Assembly: GCA_049324875.1 (NCBI GenBank)
Contig: JBMONC010000057.1
Coordinates: forward strand, 17,238 to 81,237
Direction: 5' to 3'
Length of the DNA stretch: 64,000 bases
Source: JAWLHU01 sp049324875
Lineage (GTDB): Bacteria > Bacillota > Sulfobacillia > Symbiobacteriales > Symbiobacteriaceae
The notes beneath the pieces are model-generated. The model worked only from the letters and a program-made list of their open reading frames with translations. It was not told where the DNA came from and did not search any database. This document shows, in pieces, positions 1-9,593 of the stretch (position 1 is the first letter of the stretch; each line of letters begins with the position of its first letter). The position numbers and the translations under genes are program-made.

Positions 1-1497
1 ACCGACTTCAGCGGAGGCGACCGGCTCACCCTCAACCGGCTCTATGCCGCGATCAGCGGCAAGGTGGTCGACCAGGGGAACAACGCCCTCGCCAACATTG
101 AAGTCCACCTGCAGCGGCAGGATGTGGGCACCGTGACGGTCGCCCAGACCGATCAGCAGGGCCGGTTCCGATTCACCCAGGTCACCGGGGGCACCTACCG
201 GGTCCGGGCCTTCCCCAACGGCGACTGGAGCCGCTCGGCCAGCGAGTGGCTGACCGTCTCCGGCGGGCAGGACCTGACTGTGGATGTGACCGCGGGCTCC
301 CCCAACCGGACCAGCTATGGCTATGACAGCATCTCCGGCACGGTCAGGAACCACCTGGGCGCCCCGGTGCCGGGGGCCACCGTCACCGTCACCCGCGGGG
401 TCGACAGCTATACCGCCCAGACCGATGAGGAGGGCCGGTACGAGGTGGAGGTGGAGGCCACCATTCCCGCCGACCCGGAGCCGGAGGATGAGCCGGCCAC
501 CGGCTACCATGTGATGGTCACCGCCACCGGCTACCTGACCAACGATCAGCCCCAGGCGGATGGGCAGGCGCTTCCCAGCCTGGTCACCGTCACCGACGAC
601 GCCGACAACCGGGCCGACTTCACCCTGCAGCCCCACAAGGGCACCGTGGCCGGCCGCGTGCTCAACGACCGGGGCCGGGGACTGGTCGGCGTGAAGGTGG
701 GGCTCCTGCAGGAGGGCCGGAGTGTGGTGGCCGAGACCACCACCGACGAGGCCGGTCGCTACGAGTTCCCCAACCTCCCCGTCGCCAAGCAGGGGCGGTA
801 CATCCCCGTGGTGATGGACCCGGCCTACCTGGAGGCCTCCGTTGCCCCGAACGGGGCGCCCGTGGAGCCCACCGCCCTCTCCACCGCCAACCCGGTGGGC
901 GTCATTCTGGTGGCACGCCCCGCCCACACCCTGATTCAGGGGCTCGTGCTGGCCGGCGACAGCAGGCCGGCGGCCAAGGCGGTGGTCACCGTCGCCCGCC
1001 CGGTAGACGGTGAAGCCTTCACCGCCCAGGTGCGCCCCGACGGCAGCTACCAGGTGCAGGTGCCCGCACGGGCTGGTGAGGAGTACCTGGTCCGGGCCGA
1101 GATCGAGGGGGCGCCTGTCAACGCCGGCACAGCCGTGACCGCCCCCGGCACCGCCTTCGGCACCCGGGTAAACCTGACGCTCCACCCCACCGCCGCCATC
1201 ACCGGACGGGTCTTCGGCCCCGACGGCAAGCCGGTTCGCGGGGTGAAGGTCCTGCTCCATGCCGAGGGCAGCCAGGTCACGGCCAGGGAGACGGTCACCG
1301 ACGGCTCCGGGCGGTACAGCTTCACGGAGCTGACCCCCGGCCGGCGCTACGCCGTGCTGGCCGTCGACGGGATGGGCCAGCCCAACGGCCTGGCGCCCGG
1401 TGAGTTGATCATCACCCCGCTGGTCGCCCTCCCCTCGGGCGAGACGGAGTGGGCCGACCTGAAGATCGACGTGGTGCCCGCCGCCGCGAATCCCTAG
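1..1497 (+). CDS. Multi-domain carboxypeptidase-regulatory-like surface protein (5' end outside window)
   Basis: The reading frame is open from base 1, so the gene begins before the window; GTG codons such as the one at 64 are internal. The visible 498 residues are a chain of about five beta-sandwich modules of the carboxypeptidase regulatory-like (transthyretin-like) type. Each starts with a pattern such as ISG-V-, VAGRV, IQGLV or ITGRV and ends with a T-D-x-x-GRY/F-x-F/V strand. Such modules usually build extended extracellular stalks or binding surfaces; no catalytic domain is visible. The stop is 23 bases before the RND adaptor gene, so it probably heads that operon and may be part of the same envelope function. 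The exact role is unknown. Confidence 0.8.
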   Translation, partial: TDFSGGDRLTLNRLYAAISGKVVDQGNNALANIEVHLQRQDVGTVTVAQTDQQGRFRFTQVTGGTYRVRAFPNGDWSRSASEWLTVSGGQDLTVDVTAGSPNRTSYGYDSISGTVRNHLGAPVPGATVTVTRGVDSYTAQTDEEGRYEVEVEATIPADPEPEDEPATGYHVMVTATGYLTNDQPQADGQALPSLVTVTDDADNRADFTLQPHKGTVAGRVLNDRGRGLVGVKVGLLQEGRSVVAETTTDEAGRYEFPNLPVAKQGRYIPVVMDPAYLEASVAPNGAPVEPTALSTANPVGVILVARPAHTLIQGLVLAGDSRPAAKAVVTVARPVDGEAFTAQVRPDGSYQVQVPARAGEEYLVRAEIEGAPVNAGTAVTAPGTAFGTRVNLTLHPTAAITGRVFGPDGKPVRGVKVLLHAEGSQVTARETVTDGSGRYSFTELTPGRRYAVLAVDGMGQPNGLAPGELIITPLVALPSGETEWADLKIDVVPAAANP

Positions 1498-1520
1498 TTC
1501 CCCGTGGAGGTACTGCTCAC

Positions 1521-2600
1521 ATGAAGCGTGTACAGCGGTGGGCGCTGCTGCCCATCCTCACCTTGATCCTTGCCGGTTGCAGTCTCGGCGCCGCCGGTGA
1601 GGGCGAGCCGACGATCGAGCCGATTGCGGTAGCCGTCACCGAGGCCCGGGCCGGGAAGATCACCGCCACCAGCCAGTCGTCCGGTCAGTTGGAACCGATC
1701 CTCTCCATTCCGGTCACCGCGAAGGTGCCGGGTCGGGTGGTGGCCGTCCACAAGCAGATGGGCGACCCGGTTGAGGAGGGGGAGCTGCTGGTGGAGTTGG
1801 AGGTGCGCGACGCCGCCAACCAGTACGCCGCGGCCCAGGCCCAGCTCGCCCAGGCCGAGGCGCAGCTCGTCGAGGTCCAGCGGCAGGCCGACCGGCTCGA
1901 GGTTCTCCTCAAGCAGGGGGCGATCTCCAGGCAGCAGGCCGAGCAGATCCAGACCCAGCTGGCCCTCGCCAAAGCCCAGGTGCAGGCGGCCCGGGCCCAG
2001 CTGGACCTGGCCGGCGCCAACCTGGAACGCACCAGGATCACCGCCCCTGCCAAGGGCGTTCTCGCCTCCCGCTCGGTGGAGCCCGGCGCCCTGGTGGGCG
2101 CCGGCACCCCTCTCTTTCAACTGGTCGACCTGAGCCAGGTGGTGGTCAACACCGGCGTCGCCGAGGCAGAGGTGAACGCGGTCCGGCCCGGCATTCAGGT
2201 GCCCGTGCAGGTGCCGGCCCTGGGTCAGTCCTTCACCGGCATGGTGGAGTCGGTCAGCCCCTACATGGACCAGAAGAGCCGCTCCTTCAAGGTGCGGGTC
2301 CTGCTCCAGAACCCCGATGGCCTCCTGAAGGGCGGCATGTTTGCCGAGGTCAAGTTCCCCATCCAGGAGCAGGAGGGCGTTCTGCTGCCCGTCGCAGCCA
2401 TCGTGGAGCGCTCCGATGAGCCCTTCGTCTACGTCATCGCCGACGGGAGGGCGAAGCAGACCTTTGTGAAGGTCACGGTCCGCGCCAACGATCAGGTTGC
2501 GGTGGAGGGCATAGAGCCCGGCACCCAGGTGGTCGTCATGGGCCAGAACCGCCTCTTTGACGGCGCTCCGGTCAAGGTGGGAGGAGGCGCAAGCCAGTGA
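1521..2600 (+). CDS. RND efflux periplasmic adaptor (HlyD/MFP family), lipoprotein
   Basis: This 359-residue protein begins with a lipoprotein signal peptide (lipobox LAGC, Cys24 region), so it is likely anchored to the outer face of the membrane. It continues with a split lipoyl domain around a coiled-coil hairpin (about residues 95-165, rich in A, Q and L heptads) and beta-barrel domains, as in MFP adaptors. The ATG at 1521 is chosen because it follows GGAGG at a good distance and starts the signal peptide; the upstream in-frame extension has no such features. The stop overlaps the RND pump start by 4 bases, which suggests translational coupling. It should connect to the pump encoded next. 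No outer-membrane factor gene is nearby. Confidence 0.9.
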   Translation: MKRVQRWALLPILTLILAGCSLGAAGEGEPTIEPIAVAVTEARAGKITATSQSSGQLEPILSIPVTAKVPGRVVAVHKQMGDPVEEGELLVELEVRDAANQYAAAQAQLAQAEAQLVEVQRQADRLEVLLKQGAISRQQAEQIQTQLALAKAQVQAARAQLDLAGANLERTRITAPAKGVLASRSVEPGALVGAGTPLFQLVDLSQVVVNTGVAEAEVNAVRPGIQVPVQVPALGQSFTGMVESVSPYMDQKSRSFKVRVLLQNPDGLLKGGMFAEVKFPIQEQEGVLLPVAAIVERSDEPFVYVIADGRAKQTFVKVTVRANDQVAVEGIEPGTQVVVMGQNRLFDGAPVKVGGGASQ

Positions 2601-5600
2601 CCAGCTGGGTCCGCTTCTCCCTGAAGCACCCCGTGCCCACCATCGTCTTCTTCATGGTGGCCGTGGTGGTCGGCTTCGTCTCGCTCACCCGCCTCTCCAT
2701 CGACCTGCTCCCGGCCATGGAGATCCCGCTGGCCGTCGTCTCCACCCGGTACGAGGGCGCCGGCCCGCAGGAGGTCGAGTCGTTGGTCTCCCGCCCGCTG
2801 GAGGAGATCATGGGCACCGTGGCCGGGGTGACCAGGGTCCGCTCCTCCAACTCCGAGGGGCAGTCGCTGGTGATCGTCGAGTTTGACTACGGCACCAACA
2901 TGGACCTGGCCACCCTCGCCATGCGCGAAAAGGTGGACCAGATCAGGGAGCTCCTCCCCGACGGGGTGGGCAGCTCCAACGTCTTCAAGATCGACCCGCA
3001 GGCGCTGCCGGTGCTGACCATCGGCCTGACCGGCCAGGAGGACCTGAACGCCCTCAAGCGGCTCGCCGAGGACCAGATCAAACCCCGCCTGGAGCGGCTG
3101 AACGGCGTCGCCTCCGTCAGCGTCAACGGCGGCACCGAGCGGGAGATCCAGGTGATCGTCGACCCCGGCCGGCTCCAGGCTGCCGGCCTCTCCATCAACC
3201 AGGTGGCACAGGCGCTCCGCTACGAGAACCTGAACCTGCCGGGCGGCGAGGTGGCCGAGGGCAACGTCAAGCTGCTGGTCCGCACCCTGGGCCAGTTCCA
3301 GTCGGTCGATGAGATCCGCAACCTGAGGCTCGGCCCGGTGAAGCTGGGCGATGTGGCCGAGGTGCGGGACACCTACGCCGAGGCCACCTCCAAGGTCTGG
3401 CTGGACGGCAAGCCCGCCGTCTCCCTGGACATTCAGAAGCAGGCCGGCGGCAACGCCGTGGCGGTGGCCAACGCCGTGAAGGCCGAGCTGAAGGAGATCG
3501 AGAGGGAGCTGCCGGGCGAGGTCCAGGCCGCCGTGCTGAGCGACCAGTCCCGGATGATCATCAACTCCATCAACTCCATCACCGAGGGCGGGATGCAGGG
3601 CGGCATCCTGGCGATCCTCGTGCTGCTCCTCTTCCTCCGCCACTTCCGGGCCACGCTGGCGGTGGCCGTGGCCATCCCCGTCTCGGTGATCACCACCTTC
3701 GGCCCGCTCTTCTTCGGCGGGGTGACGCTGAACATCATGTCGATGGGCGGCCTCTCCCTCGGCGTCGGCATGATGGTCGACGGCGCGATCGTGGTACTGG
3801 AGAACATCTTCCGCCACAAGGAGATGGGCAAGGACACCTCCACCGCCGCGCTGGAGGGGACCTCGGAGGTGGCGCTGGCGGTCACCGCCTCCACCCTGAC
3901 CTCGGTGGTCGTCTTCCTGCCGGTGGTCTGGATCACCGGTCTGGCCCAGCTCTACTTCCGGGAGCTGGCGCTCTCGGTCACCTTCTCGCTGCTGGTTTCG
4001 GTCATGGTCTCGCTGACGGTGGTCCCGATCCTGGCCACCTGGCTCCTGCGGGACCGGAGCGGCCCCGCCAGGCCCCCGTCCCGGCTGTACATCAAGATCG
4101 GCGAGCGGCTGCAGGCCCTCGATGCCCTCTACGGCCGGGTGCTCAACTGGGCGCTGAGACGCCGCTGGACGGTGATCGGCATCGGCCTCTCCTCGCTGCT
4201 GGTGGCGGGCCTTCTGGCCACCCAGATGGGCATGGAGTTCGTGCCCTCCTCCGACACCAGCGAGTTCCGCGTCTCCATCAAAATGCCCCCCGGCACCCGT
4301 CTGGAGGAGACCGAGAAGGCGGTCGAGCGGGCTGTTGAGCAGATCCAGGGGGTTCCCGAGCTGCAGCAGACCTTCGTGGCGGTGGGCGGAAGCCCCAACA
4401 GCTATGTCTCCACCGCCGGGAAGTCGAACGAGGGCTATATCGTCGGCATGATCTCCCGGCCCACCGAGCGGAGCCGCAGCCTCAACCAGGTGATGGAGGA
4501 TGTCCGCTCCCGGATCCTCCTCCCCGGCGCCCGGGTCTCGGTGACCGCCAGCGGTGCGCTGGACCCCGGCGGGGCCCCGATCGAGGTGCGCCTCTCCGGT
4601 TCCGACCTGGCGGTGCTGGAGGACCTGGGGAACCGGGTGATGGCCGAGGTGGCCCAGGTCCCCGGGACCCGGGAGCTGAACTCCTCGGTGGGCGAGGGCC
4701 TGCCCGAGGTGCAGATCAAGGTCGACCGGGCCCGGGCCGCCACCTACGGGCTGAGCCCCAGCCAGGTCGCCCAGGCGGTCCAGGCGGCGGTGAAGGGCCA
4801 GGTGGTGACCCAGTACCGGGTGGGCGGCCAGGAGTATGACATTCGCCTGCAGGCCACGGAAGGCGCCCGCAGGGATGTGAACGCCCTGGCCCAGCTCCCC
4901 ATCAGCACCCCGGGCGGCCAGGCGGTTCCCCTGGGCGACCTGGCCCGGGTGACCCGAGCGGTCGGCCCCACCGTGGTGGAGCGGGAGGATCAGGCCCGGG
5001 TGATCCGCATCACCGGCCAGATCTACAACCGGGACCTGGCCAGCGTGATCGCCGACATCCGGGCCCGGCTGAACAAACTCCCGCTGCCGCCCGGCTACAC
5101 CATCGACTACGGCGGCCAGAACGAGCAGATGGAGGATGCCTTCGGCGGCCTCAGCCTGGCGCTGGCCTTCTCCATCGTGCTGGTCTACCTGGTGATGGCG
5201 GCCCAGTTCGAGTCCTTCCTCCACCCCTTCGTCATCCTCTTTACCATCCCGCTCTCAATGGTCGGTGCGGTCGGCGGCCTGGTGGTGACGGGCCGGAACC
5301 TGGACATCTCCGGCATGATCGGCGTCATCCTCCTGGTGGGCATCGTGGTGAACAACGCCATCGTGCTGATCGACTACACCAACCAGTTGCGACGGGATGG
5401 GATGGCGCGCGACCAGGCGGTCCGCACGGCGGGCCCGACCCGCCTGCGACCGGTGCTGATGACCACCCTGACCACCCTGCTGGGCCTCTTCCCGCTGGCC
5501 CTCGGCCTTGCCGAGGGGTCCGACATGCAGGCGCCCATGGCCACGGTGGTGATGGGCGGCCTCGCCTTCTCGACCCTGCTGACCCTTGTGGTCATCCCGG

Positions 5601-5680
5601 TGGTCTACACCCTGATGGACGACCTGGTGGTCTCGCTCCGCCGGCGCTTCTTCCCTAAGACCGACGCAGCCGCCCTTTAG
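2597..5680 (+). CDS. RND family efflux transporter, AcrB/HAE type
   Basis: The 1027-residue protein has the classic RND plan: TM1, a large porter loop, TMs 2-6, then a repeat of that architecture in the second half. It exports hydrophobic compounds or ions using the proton gradient. In TM4 the segment GMMVDGAIVVLEN has Asp395 but Gly396, where AcrB has two adjacent aspartates. In TM10 GIVVNNAIV has Asn919 where AcrB has the relay lysine. The relay is therefore of a reduced type, as in many Gram-positive homologues. The GTG start lies inside the adaptor stop (GTGA overlap) after a GGAGGAGG-like site. A hairpin terminator follows. Confidence 0.93.
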   Translation: MTSWVRFSLKHPVPTIVFFMVAVVVGFVSLTRLSIDLLPAMEIPLAVVSTRYEGAGPQEVESLVSRPLEEIMGTVAGVTRVRSSNSEGQSLVIVEFDYGTNMDLATLAMREKVDQIRELLPDGVGSSNVFKIDPQALPVLTIGLTGQEDLNALKRLAEDQIKPRLERLNGVASVSVNGGTEREIQVIVDPGRLQAAGLSINQVAQALRYENLNLPGGEVAEGNVKLLVRTLGQFQSVDEIRNLRLGPVKLGDVAEVRDTYAEATSKVWLDGKPAVSLDIQKQAGGNAVAVANAVKAELKEIERELPGEVQAAVLSDQSRMIINSINSITEGGMQGGILAILVLLLFLRHFRATLAVAVAIPVSVITTFGPLFFGGVTLNIMSMGGLSLGVGMMVDGAIVVLENIFRHKEMGKDTSTAALEGTSEVALAVTASTLTSVVVFLPVVWITGLAQLYFRELALSVTFSLLVSVMVSLTVVPILATWLLRDRSGPARPPSRLYIKIGERLQALDALYGRVLNWALRRRWTVIGIGLSSLLVAGLLATQMGMEFVPSSDTSEFRVSIKMPPGTRLEETEKAVERAVEQIQGVPELQQTFVAVGGSPNSYVSTAGKSNEGYIVGMISRPTERSRSLNQVMEDVRSRILLPGARVSVTASGALDPGGAPIEVRLSGSDLAVLEDLGNRVMAEVAQVPGTRELNSSVGEGLPEVQIKVDRARAATYGLSPSQVAQAVQAAVKGQVVTQYRVGGQEYDIRLQATEGARRDVNALAQLPISTPGGQAVPLGDLARVTRAVGPTVVEREDQARVIRITGQIYNRDLASVIADIRARLNKLPLPPGYTIDYGGQNEQMEDAFGGLSLALAFSIVLVYLVMAAQFESFLHPFVILFTIPLSMVGAVGGLVVTGRNLDISGMIGVILLVGIVVNNAIVLIDYTNQLRRDGMARDQAVRTAGPTRLRPVLMTTLTTLLGLFPLALGLAEGSDMQAPMATVVMGGLAFSTLLTLVVIPVVYTLMDDLVVSLRRRFFPKTDAAAL

Positions 5681-5685
5681 CTGCA

Positions 5686-5720
5686 GAGCACCGCTCCCCA
5701 CGGGGCGGTGCTCATTCGTT
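5686..5720 (+). terminator. Terminator after the RND operon
   Basis: GAGCACCGC and GCGGTGCTC arms close a C/G-rich hairpin 5 bases after the pump stop codon, followed by a weakly T-rich tail (ATTCGTT). The hairpin is strong but the U-tract is poor. Confidence 0.7.
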
Positions 5721-5922
5721 ACGACCGGCGAACAGGAGCGGTCCGCCCCCGTGTGGAATCGGTGGCGAGGGGGAGACCTAAGACCGGAACGGGTTGACTG
5801 GTTCTTTCCGCCCACCGGATTTCCCACCGCGCAAAAAAGATGGAACAAGAGAGAAGTGTGCGGCGTCTAACCCTTTTGCCAGCATCGCTCGTCGACCACC
5901 GAGACTGCGAAGTGAGGTGCCT

Positions 5923-7686
5923 ATGTCGACTTCCTACAGCTCCCTGTTCGCCTTTCTGGCCCGGTACAAGGGGCGCTACTTGATCGGTGTGGTGGCGCTC
6001 CTGGGAACCGACCTGTTCCAGCAGGTCCTGCCCCGGGTGATCGGTAACTTCGTGGACGATCTCAACCAAGGTCGCCTCGATCCTGCCGGCATCTACCGGT
6101 ACCTCGGCTTCATCCTGGGTGCAACCGCCATCATCGCCACCCTGCGCTACGTCTGGCGAATCTACGTCTTCGGCACCGCCCGGTTCGTAGAGCGAGACCT
6201 CCGTGCAGACTTCTTCGCCCAACTGGAGCGGCTCTCCGCCTCCTTCTACCACAAGAACAAGACCGGTGACCTGATGGCCATGGCCACCAACGACCTGCAG
6301 GCGGTGCGGGCGCTGGCCGGCGAAGGCGTGCTGATGACCGCCGACGGCATCGGCATGACCCTCTTCACCCTGATCGCCATGTTCTGGACCATCGGCTGGA
6401 AGCTCTCCCTCTGGGCGCTCCTGCCCCTCCCCTTCCTGGCCCTGGCGATTATGTTGACCGGTCGGCTGATCTTCGCCCGCTCCCGCGCCGTGCAGGACGG
6501 CTTCGCCAAGCTCTCCGACATCGTGCAGGAGAACATCTCCGGCATGCGGGTGGTCAAGGCCTACGGCCAGGAGCCCGCCGAGGAGGCCAAGTTCGAGGCG
6601 GCCAACCAGGACTACATCAAGCGGTTCATGGGCATGGCCCAGGTGAACGGCCTCTTCGAACCGCTGATCCACCTCTTCGCCGGCCTCTGCTTCGTCCTCG
6701 CCATCGCCGTGCCCGGGCGGGCGGCGCTCCGGGGCGAGATCGCCCTGGGTGACTTCATCTCGCTGATCATGTACATCGGGATGCTGATCTGGCCGATGAT
6801 CGCCATGGGCTGGGTGGTCAACCTGATCCAGCGGGGCTTCGCCGCCTTCTCCCGCATCCGGGACGTGCTGCTTCTGGAGCCCGACGTGACCGATGCCGCC
6901 CAGACGGTGATGCCGCCCGACGGCGTGATCCACGGCCGGATCGAGATCCGGAACCTGACCTTCCAGTACGTCAACCAGAACCGGCCGGCCCTGCGGGGGA
7001 TCGACCTCTCCATCGCCCCCGGCCAGACCCTGGGCATCCTCGGCCGGACCGGCTCCGGCAAGTCCACCCTGGTCTCCCTGCTGGCCCGGGTCTTCGATCC
7101 GCCGAGGGGCACCGTCTTCATCGACGGCACCGATGTGCTGGACCTCCCGCTGGAGCAGCTGCGCCGCTCCATCGCCTTCGTCCCCCAGGAGTCCTTCCTC
7201 TTCTCCCGCACCGTCGGGGAGAACATCGGCTTCGCCCCCGGGGACTGGACGGAGGAGCAGATCAGGGGCGCCGCCCGCACCGCCCAGGTGGAGCAGGACA
7301 TCCTTGAGTTCCTCCCGCAGGGCTACGAGACCATGGTCGGGGAGCGGGGCGTCACCCTCTCCGGCGGCCAGCGGCAGCGGGTCGGACTTTCCCGGGCGGT
7401 GCTGAAGGATGCGCCGATCCTGATCCTGGACGACTGCCTTTCGGCGGTGGACACCTCCACCGAGCAGCGGATCCTGACCGGACTCCGCCCGGTCATGGCC
7501 GGCCGGACCACGATCGTCATCTCCCACCGGGTCGCCGCCGTCAAGGCTGCCGACCTGATCATCGTCCTGGAGCACGGCCAGATCGTGGAGGCCGGGACCC
7601 ACGACCAGCTGGTGGACCTGGGAGGCCGCTACTATCGGACCTTCCAGCGGCAGCAGCTGGAAGAAGCGATCGCCAACCTCGAGTGA
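5923..7686 (+). CDS. ABC exporter half-transporter with degenerate ATP site (BmrC/YheI-like)
   Basis: This 587-residue protein has an N-terminal six-helix exporter domain (about residues 1-310) and a C-terminal ATPase domain. Walker A is GRTGSGKST at residues 374-382 and the signature is LSGGQRQR. Walker B ends in LDD, with Asp504 in place of the catalytic glutamate. That replacement is typical of the degenerate partner in heterodimeric exporters such as BmrC/BmrD and TM287/288. ATG 5923 is preceded by GTGAGGTG and gives the expected N terminus; upstream in-frame sequence looks non-coding. The 242-base gap before it holds the RND terminator and presumably this operon's promoter. The partner gene follows 18 bases later. 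Confidence 0.9.
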   Translation: MSTSYSSLFAFLARYKGRYLIGVVALLGTDLFQQVLPRVIGNFVDDLNQGRLDPAGIYRYLGFILGATAIIATLRYVWRIYVFGTARFVERDLRADFFAQLERLSASFYHKNKTGDLMAMATNDLQAVRALAGEGVLMTADGIGMTLFTLIAMFWTIGWKLSLWALLPLPFLALAIMLTGRLIFARSRAVQDGFAKLSDIVQENISGMRVVKAYGQEPAEEAKFEAANQDYIKRFMGMAQVNGLFEPLIHLFAGLCFVLAIAVPGRAALRGEIALGDFISLIMYIGMLIWPMIAMGWVVNLIQRGFAAFSRIRDVLLLEPDVTDAAQTVMPPDGVIHGRIEIRNLTFQYVNQNRPALRGIDLSIAPGQTLGILGRTGSGKSTLVSLLARVFDPPRGTVFIDGTDVLDLPLEQLRRSIAFVPQESFLFSRTVGENIGFAPGDWTEEQIRGAARTAQVEQDILEFLPQGYETMVGERGVTLSGGQRQRVGLSRAVLKDAPILILDDCLSAVDTSTEQRILTGLRPVMAGRTTIVISHRVAAVKAADLIIVLEHGQIVEAGTHDQLVDLGGRYYRTFQRQQLEEAIANLE

Positions 7687-7704
7687 CCCATACAGGAGGG
7701 ACTT

Positions 7705-9546
7705 ATGGCGGATTTCCGCGACGAAGAGGATCTCGGTAAAGTATACGACTCCAAGTTGATGGCCCGGCTACTGACCTATGCCAGGCCCCACTGGAAGGCG
7801 CTGCTGCTCTGCGTCATCATGCTGGGGGTGGCGGTCAGCCTCCACCTCTCCCAGAGCCTGTTGATCCGGATGGCGGTCGACGACTACATCCGGTCCGGGG
7901 TCCACACGCCGGAGGCGGAGGCGGGGATTCTGCGGATCGCTTACATCCTGGCGGCGGTGCTGGTGCTCCATTTCGTGGTGGCCTACGGCGAGGTGCTGCT
8001 GCTCCAGTTCACGGGGCAGAAGATCATCTACGCCATCCGCCGCCAGGTCTTCGGCCACCTGCAGCGCCTCCACCTCCAGTTCTTCGACGCCAACCCCGCC
8101 GGCCGGCTCGTGACCCGGGTGACCAACGACACCGAGACCCTGAACGAGATGTACACCAGCGTGCTGGTCAACCTGTTCCGTGACCTCTTCATGCTGGTGG
8201 GCGCAGCGGCGATCATGCTCAACACCCACCTCGAGCTGGCGCTGGTCAGCCTGGCGCTGGTCCCCCTGGTCGCCTACGTCACCCGGCTGGTGGCGGTGAA
8301 GGCCCGGAACGCCTGGCGGGAGGTGCGGGTGCGGCTGGCCCGGATCAACGCCTTCCTGGCCGAGCACATCAACGGCATGAAGGTGGTGCAGCTCTTCGCC
8401 CGGGAGGCGAAGACCTACGCCGAGTTCAAGCAGGAGAACGACGAGTACAACGCCGCCTCCTGGAAGCAGCTGATGGTCTGGGCGGTCTTCCGCCCGATCC
8501 TGGATGTGCTCGCCCACGCCTCCATCACCCTGGTGCTCTGGTACGGCGGCCTGCGGGCGATCGAGGGGGATGTGACACCCGGCATCGTCTTCCTGTTCGT
8601 CTCCCTCACCCGGCAGTTCTTCGAACCGCTGATGCAGCTCGCCGAAAAGTTCAACATCCTCCAGAGTGCGATGGCCTCCTCCGAGCGGCTCTTCAAGCTG
8701 CTGGACACCGAGCCCGCCATCGTCGACCCACCCAACCCCAGGCCCCTCGGCCCGGTGACCGGGCGGGTGGAGTTCCGGAATGTCTGGTTCGCCTACAACC
8801 AGGAGGAGTGGGTCTTAAAGGATGTCTCCTTCGAGGCCCGCCCCGGCCAGACCATCGCCTTCGTCGGACACACCGGCGCTGGCAAGTCGTCGATCATCAA
8901 CCTGCTCTCCCGCTTCTACGACGTGCAGAAGGGCGAGGTGCTGGTCAACGGCATCAACGTGAAGGAGCTCTCCACCGCCGAGCTCCGGCGGGCCATCGGC
9001 CTGGTGGCGCAGGATGTCTTCCTCTTCACCGGCGACATCAAGTCGAACATCCGGCTGGGGAACGAGGCGATCAGCGACGAGCGGCTCCGGGAGGCGGCCG
9101 TCACCGTGGGGGCCGATGAGTTCATCCAGTCGCTCCAGGCGGGCTATGACGAGCCGGTGGTGGAGCGGGGCGCCACCCTCTCCGCCGGTCAGCGGCAGTT
9201 GATCTCCTTCGCCCGGGCCCTCGCCTTCGACCCGCCCATCCTGGTGCTGGACGAGGCCACCGCCTCGGTGGACTCGGAGACCGAGGCAGTGATCCAGCGG
9301 GCGCTCCGGCGGCTGACCCAGGGGCGGACCACCTTCATCGTGGCGCACCGGCTCTCGACCATCCAGCACGCGGACCAGATCATCGTCCTGCACAAGGGTC
9401 GGATCCACGAGCAGGGGACCCACGAGCAGTTGCTGGCGAAGCAGGGGCTCTACTACAAGCTCTGGCGCCTCCAGTTCGAGGAGCAGCAGGAGGAGCGGGA
9501 AGAGCACCGGAGCCTGCTGCCGGCACCGGCATCCGGCGACTCCTGA
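7705..9546 (+). CDS. ABC exporter half-transporter with canonical ATP site (BmrD/YheH-like)
   Basis: The 613-residue protein has an exporter membrane domain followed by an ATPase domain. Walker A is GHTGAGKSS at residues 388-396, the signature is LSAGQRQL, and Walker B ends in LDE with the catalytic Glu517. It carries the intact hydrolytic site, complementary to the Asp504-bearing neighbour, so the two probably form one heterodimeric exporter for drugs, lipids or peptides. The start follows an excellent ACAGGAGGG site. The C-terminal tail is charged and Glu-rich (EEQQEEREEH). The substrate cannot be read from the sequence. Confidence 0.91.
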   Translation: MADFRDEEDLGKVYDSKLMARLLTYARPHWKALLLCVIMLGVAVSLHLSQSLLIRMAVDDYIRSGVHTPEAEAGILRIAYILAAVLVLHFVVAYGEVLLLQFTGQKIIYAIRRQVFGHLQRLHLQFFDANPAGRLVTRVTNDTETLNEMYTSVLVNLFRDLFMLVGAAAIMLNTHLELALVSLALVPLVAYVTRLVAVKARNAWREVRVRLARINAFLAEHINGMKVVQLFAREAKTYAEFKQENDEYNAASWKQLMVWAVFRPILDVLAHASITLVLWYGGLRAIEGDVTPGIVFLFVSLTRQFFEPLMQLAEKFNILQSAMASSERLFKLLDTEPAIVDPPNPRPLGPVTGRVEFRNVWFAYNQEEWVLKDVSFEARPGQTIAFVGHTGAGKSSIINLLSRFYDVQKGEVLVNGINVKELSTAELRRAIGLVAQDVFLFTGDIKSNIRLGNEAISDERLREAAVTVGADEFIQSLQAGYDEPVVERGATLSAGQRQLISFARALAFDPPILVLDEATASVDSETEAVIQRALRRLTQGRTTFIVAHRLSTIQHADQIIVLHKGRIHEQGTHEQLLAKQGLYYKLWRLQFEEQQEEREEHRSLLPAPASGDS

Positions 9547-9556
9547 AACCAGGACA

Positions 9557-9584
9557 CCCCCTGCCCCGTCACACGGGTAGGGGG
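9557..9584 (+). promoter_or_regulatory. Hairpin covering the ribosome binding site of the next gene
   Basis: CCCCCTGCCC with GT pairs with AC and GGGTAGGGGG around a 3-base loop, forming about 12 pairs including one G-U, with one bulged C. The right arm contains the AGGGGG Shine-Dalgarno sequence of the gene starting at 9594. It could be the terminator of the ABC operon, but no T-run follows and the geometry suits masking of translation start. Confidence 0.5.
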
Positions 9585-9593
9585 TATGATTTT

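Noticed and set aside
2492..5224. Open 910-codon minus-strand frame opposite the RND pump
   Set aside because: It is an antisense shadow of a high-GC gene, with His/Gly/Asp-rich low-complexity translation and no start context.
5794..5922. Longer N terminus for the first ABC half-transporter
   Set aside because: The added residues are unlike any exporter start, and ATG 5923 has a proper ribosome site. The TTG at 5794 looks more like part of a TTGACT promoter element.
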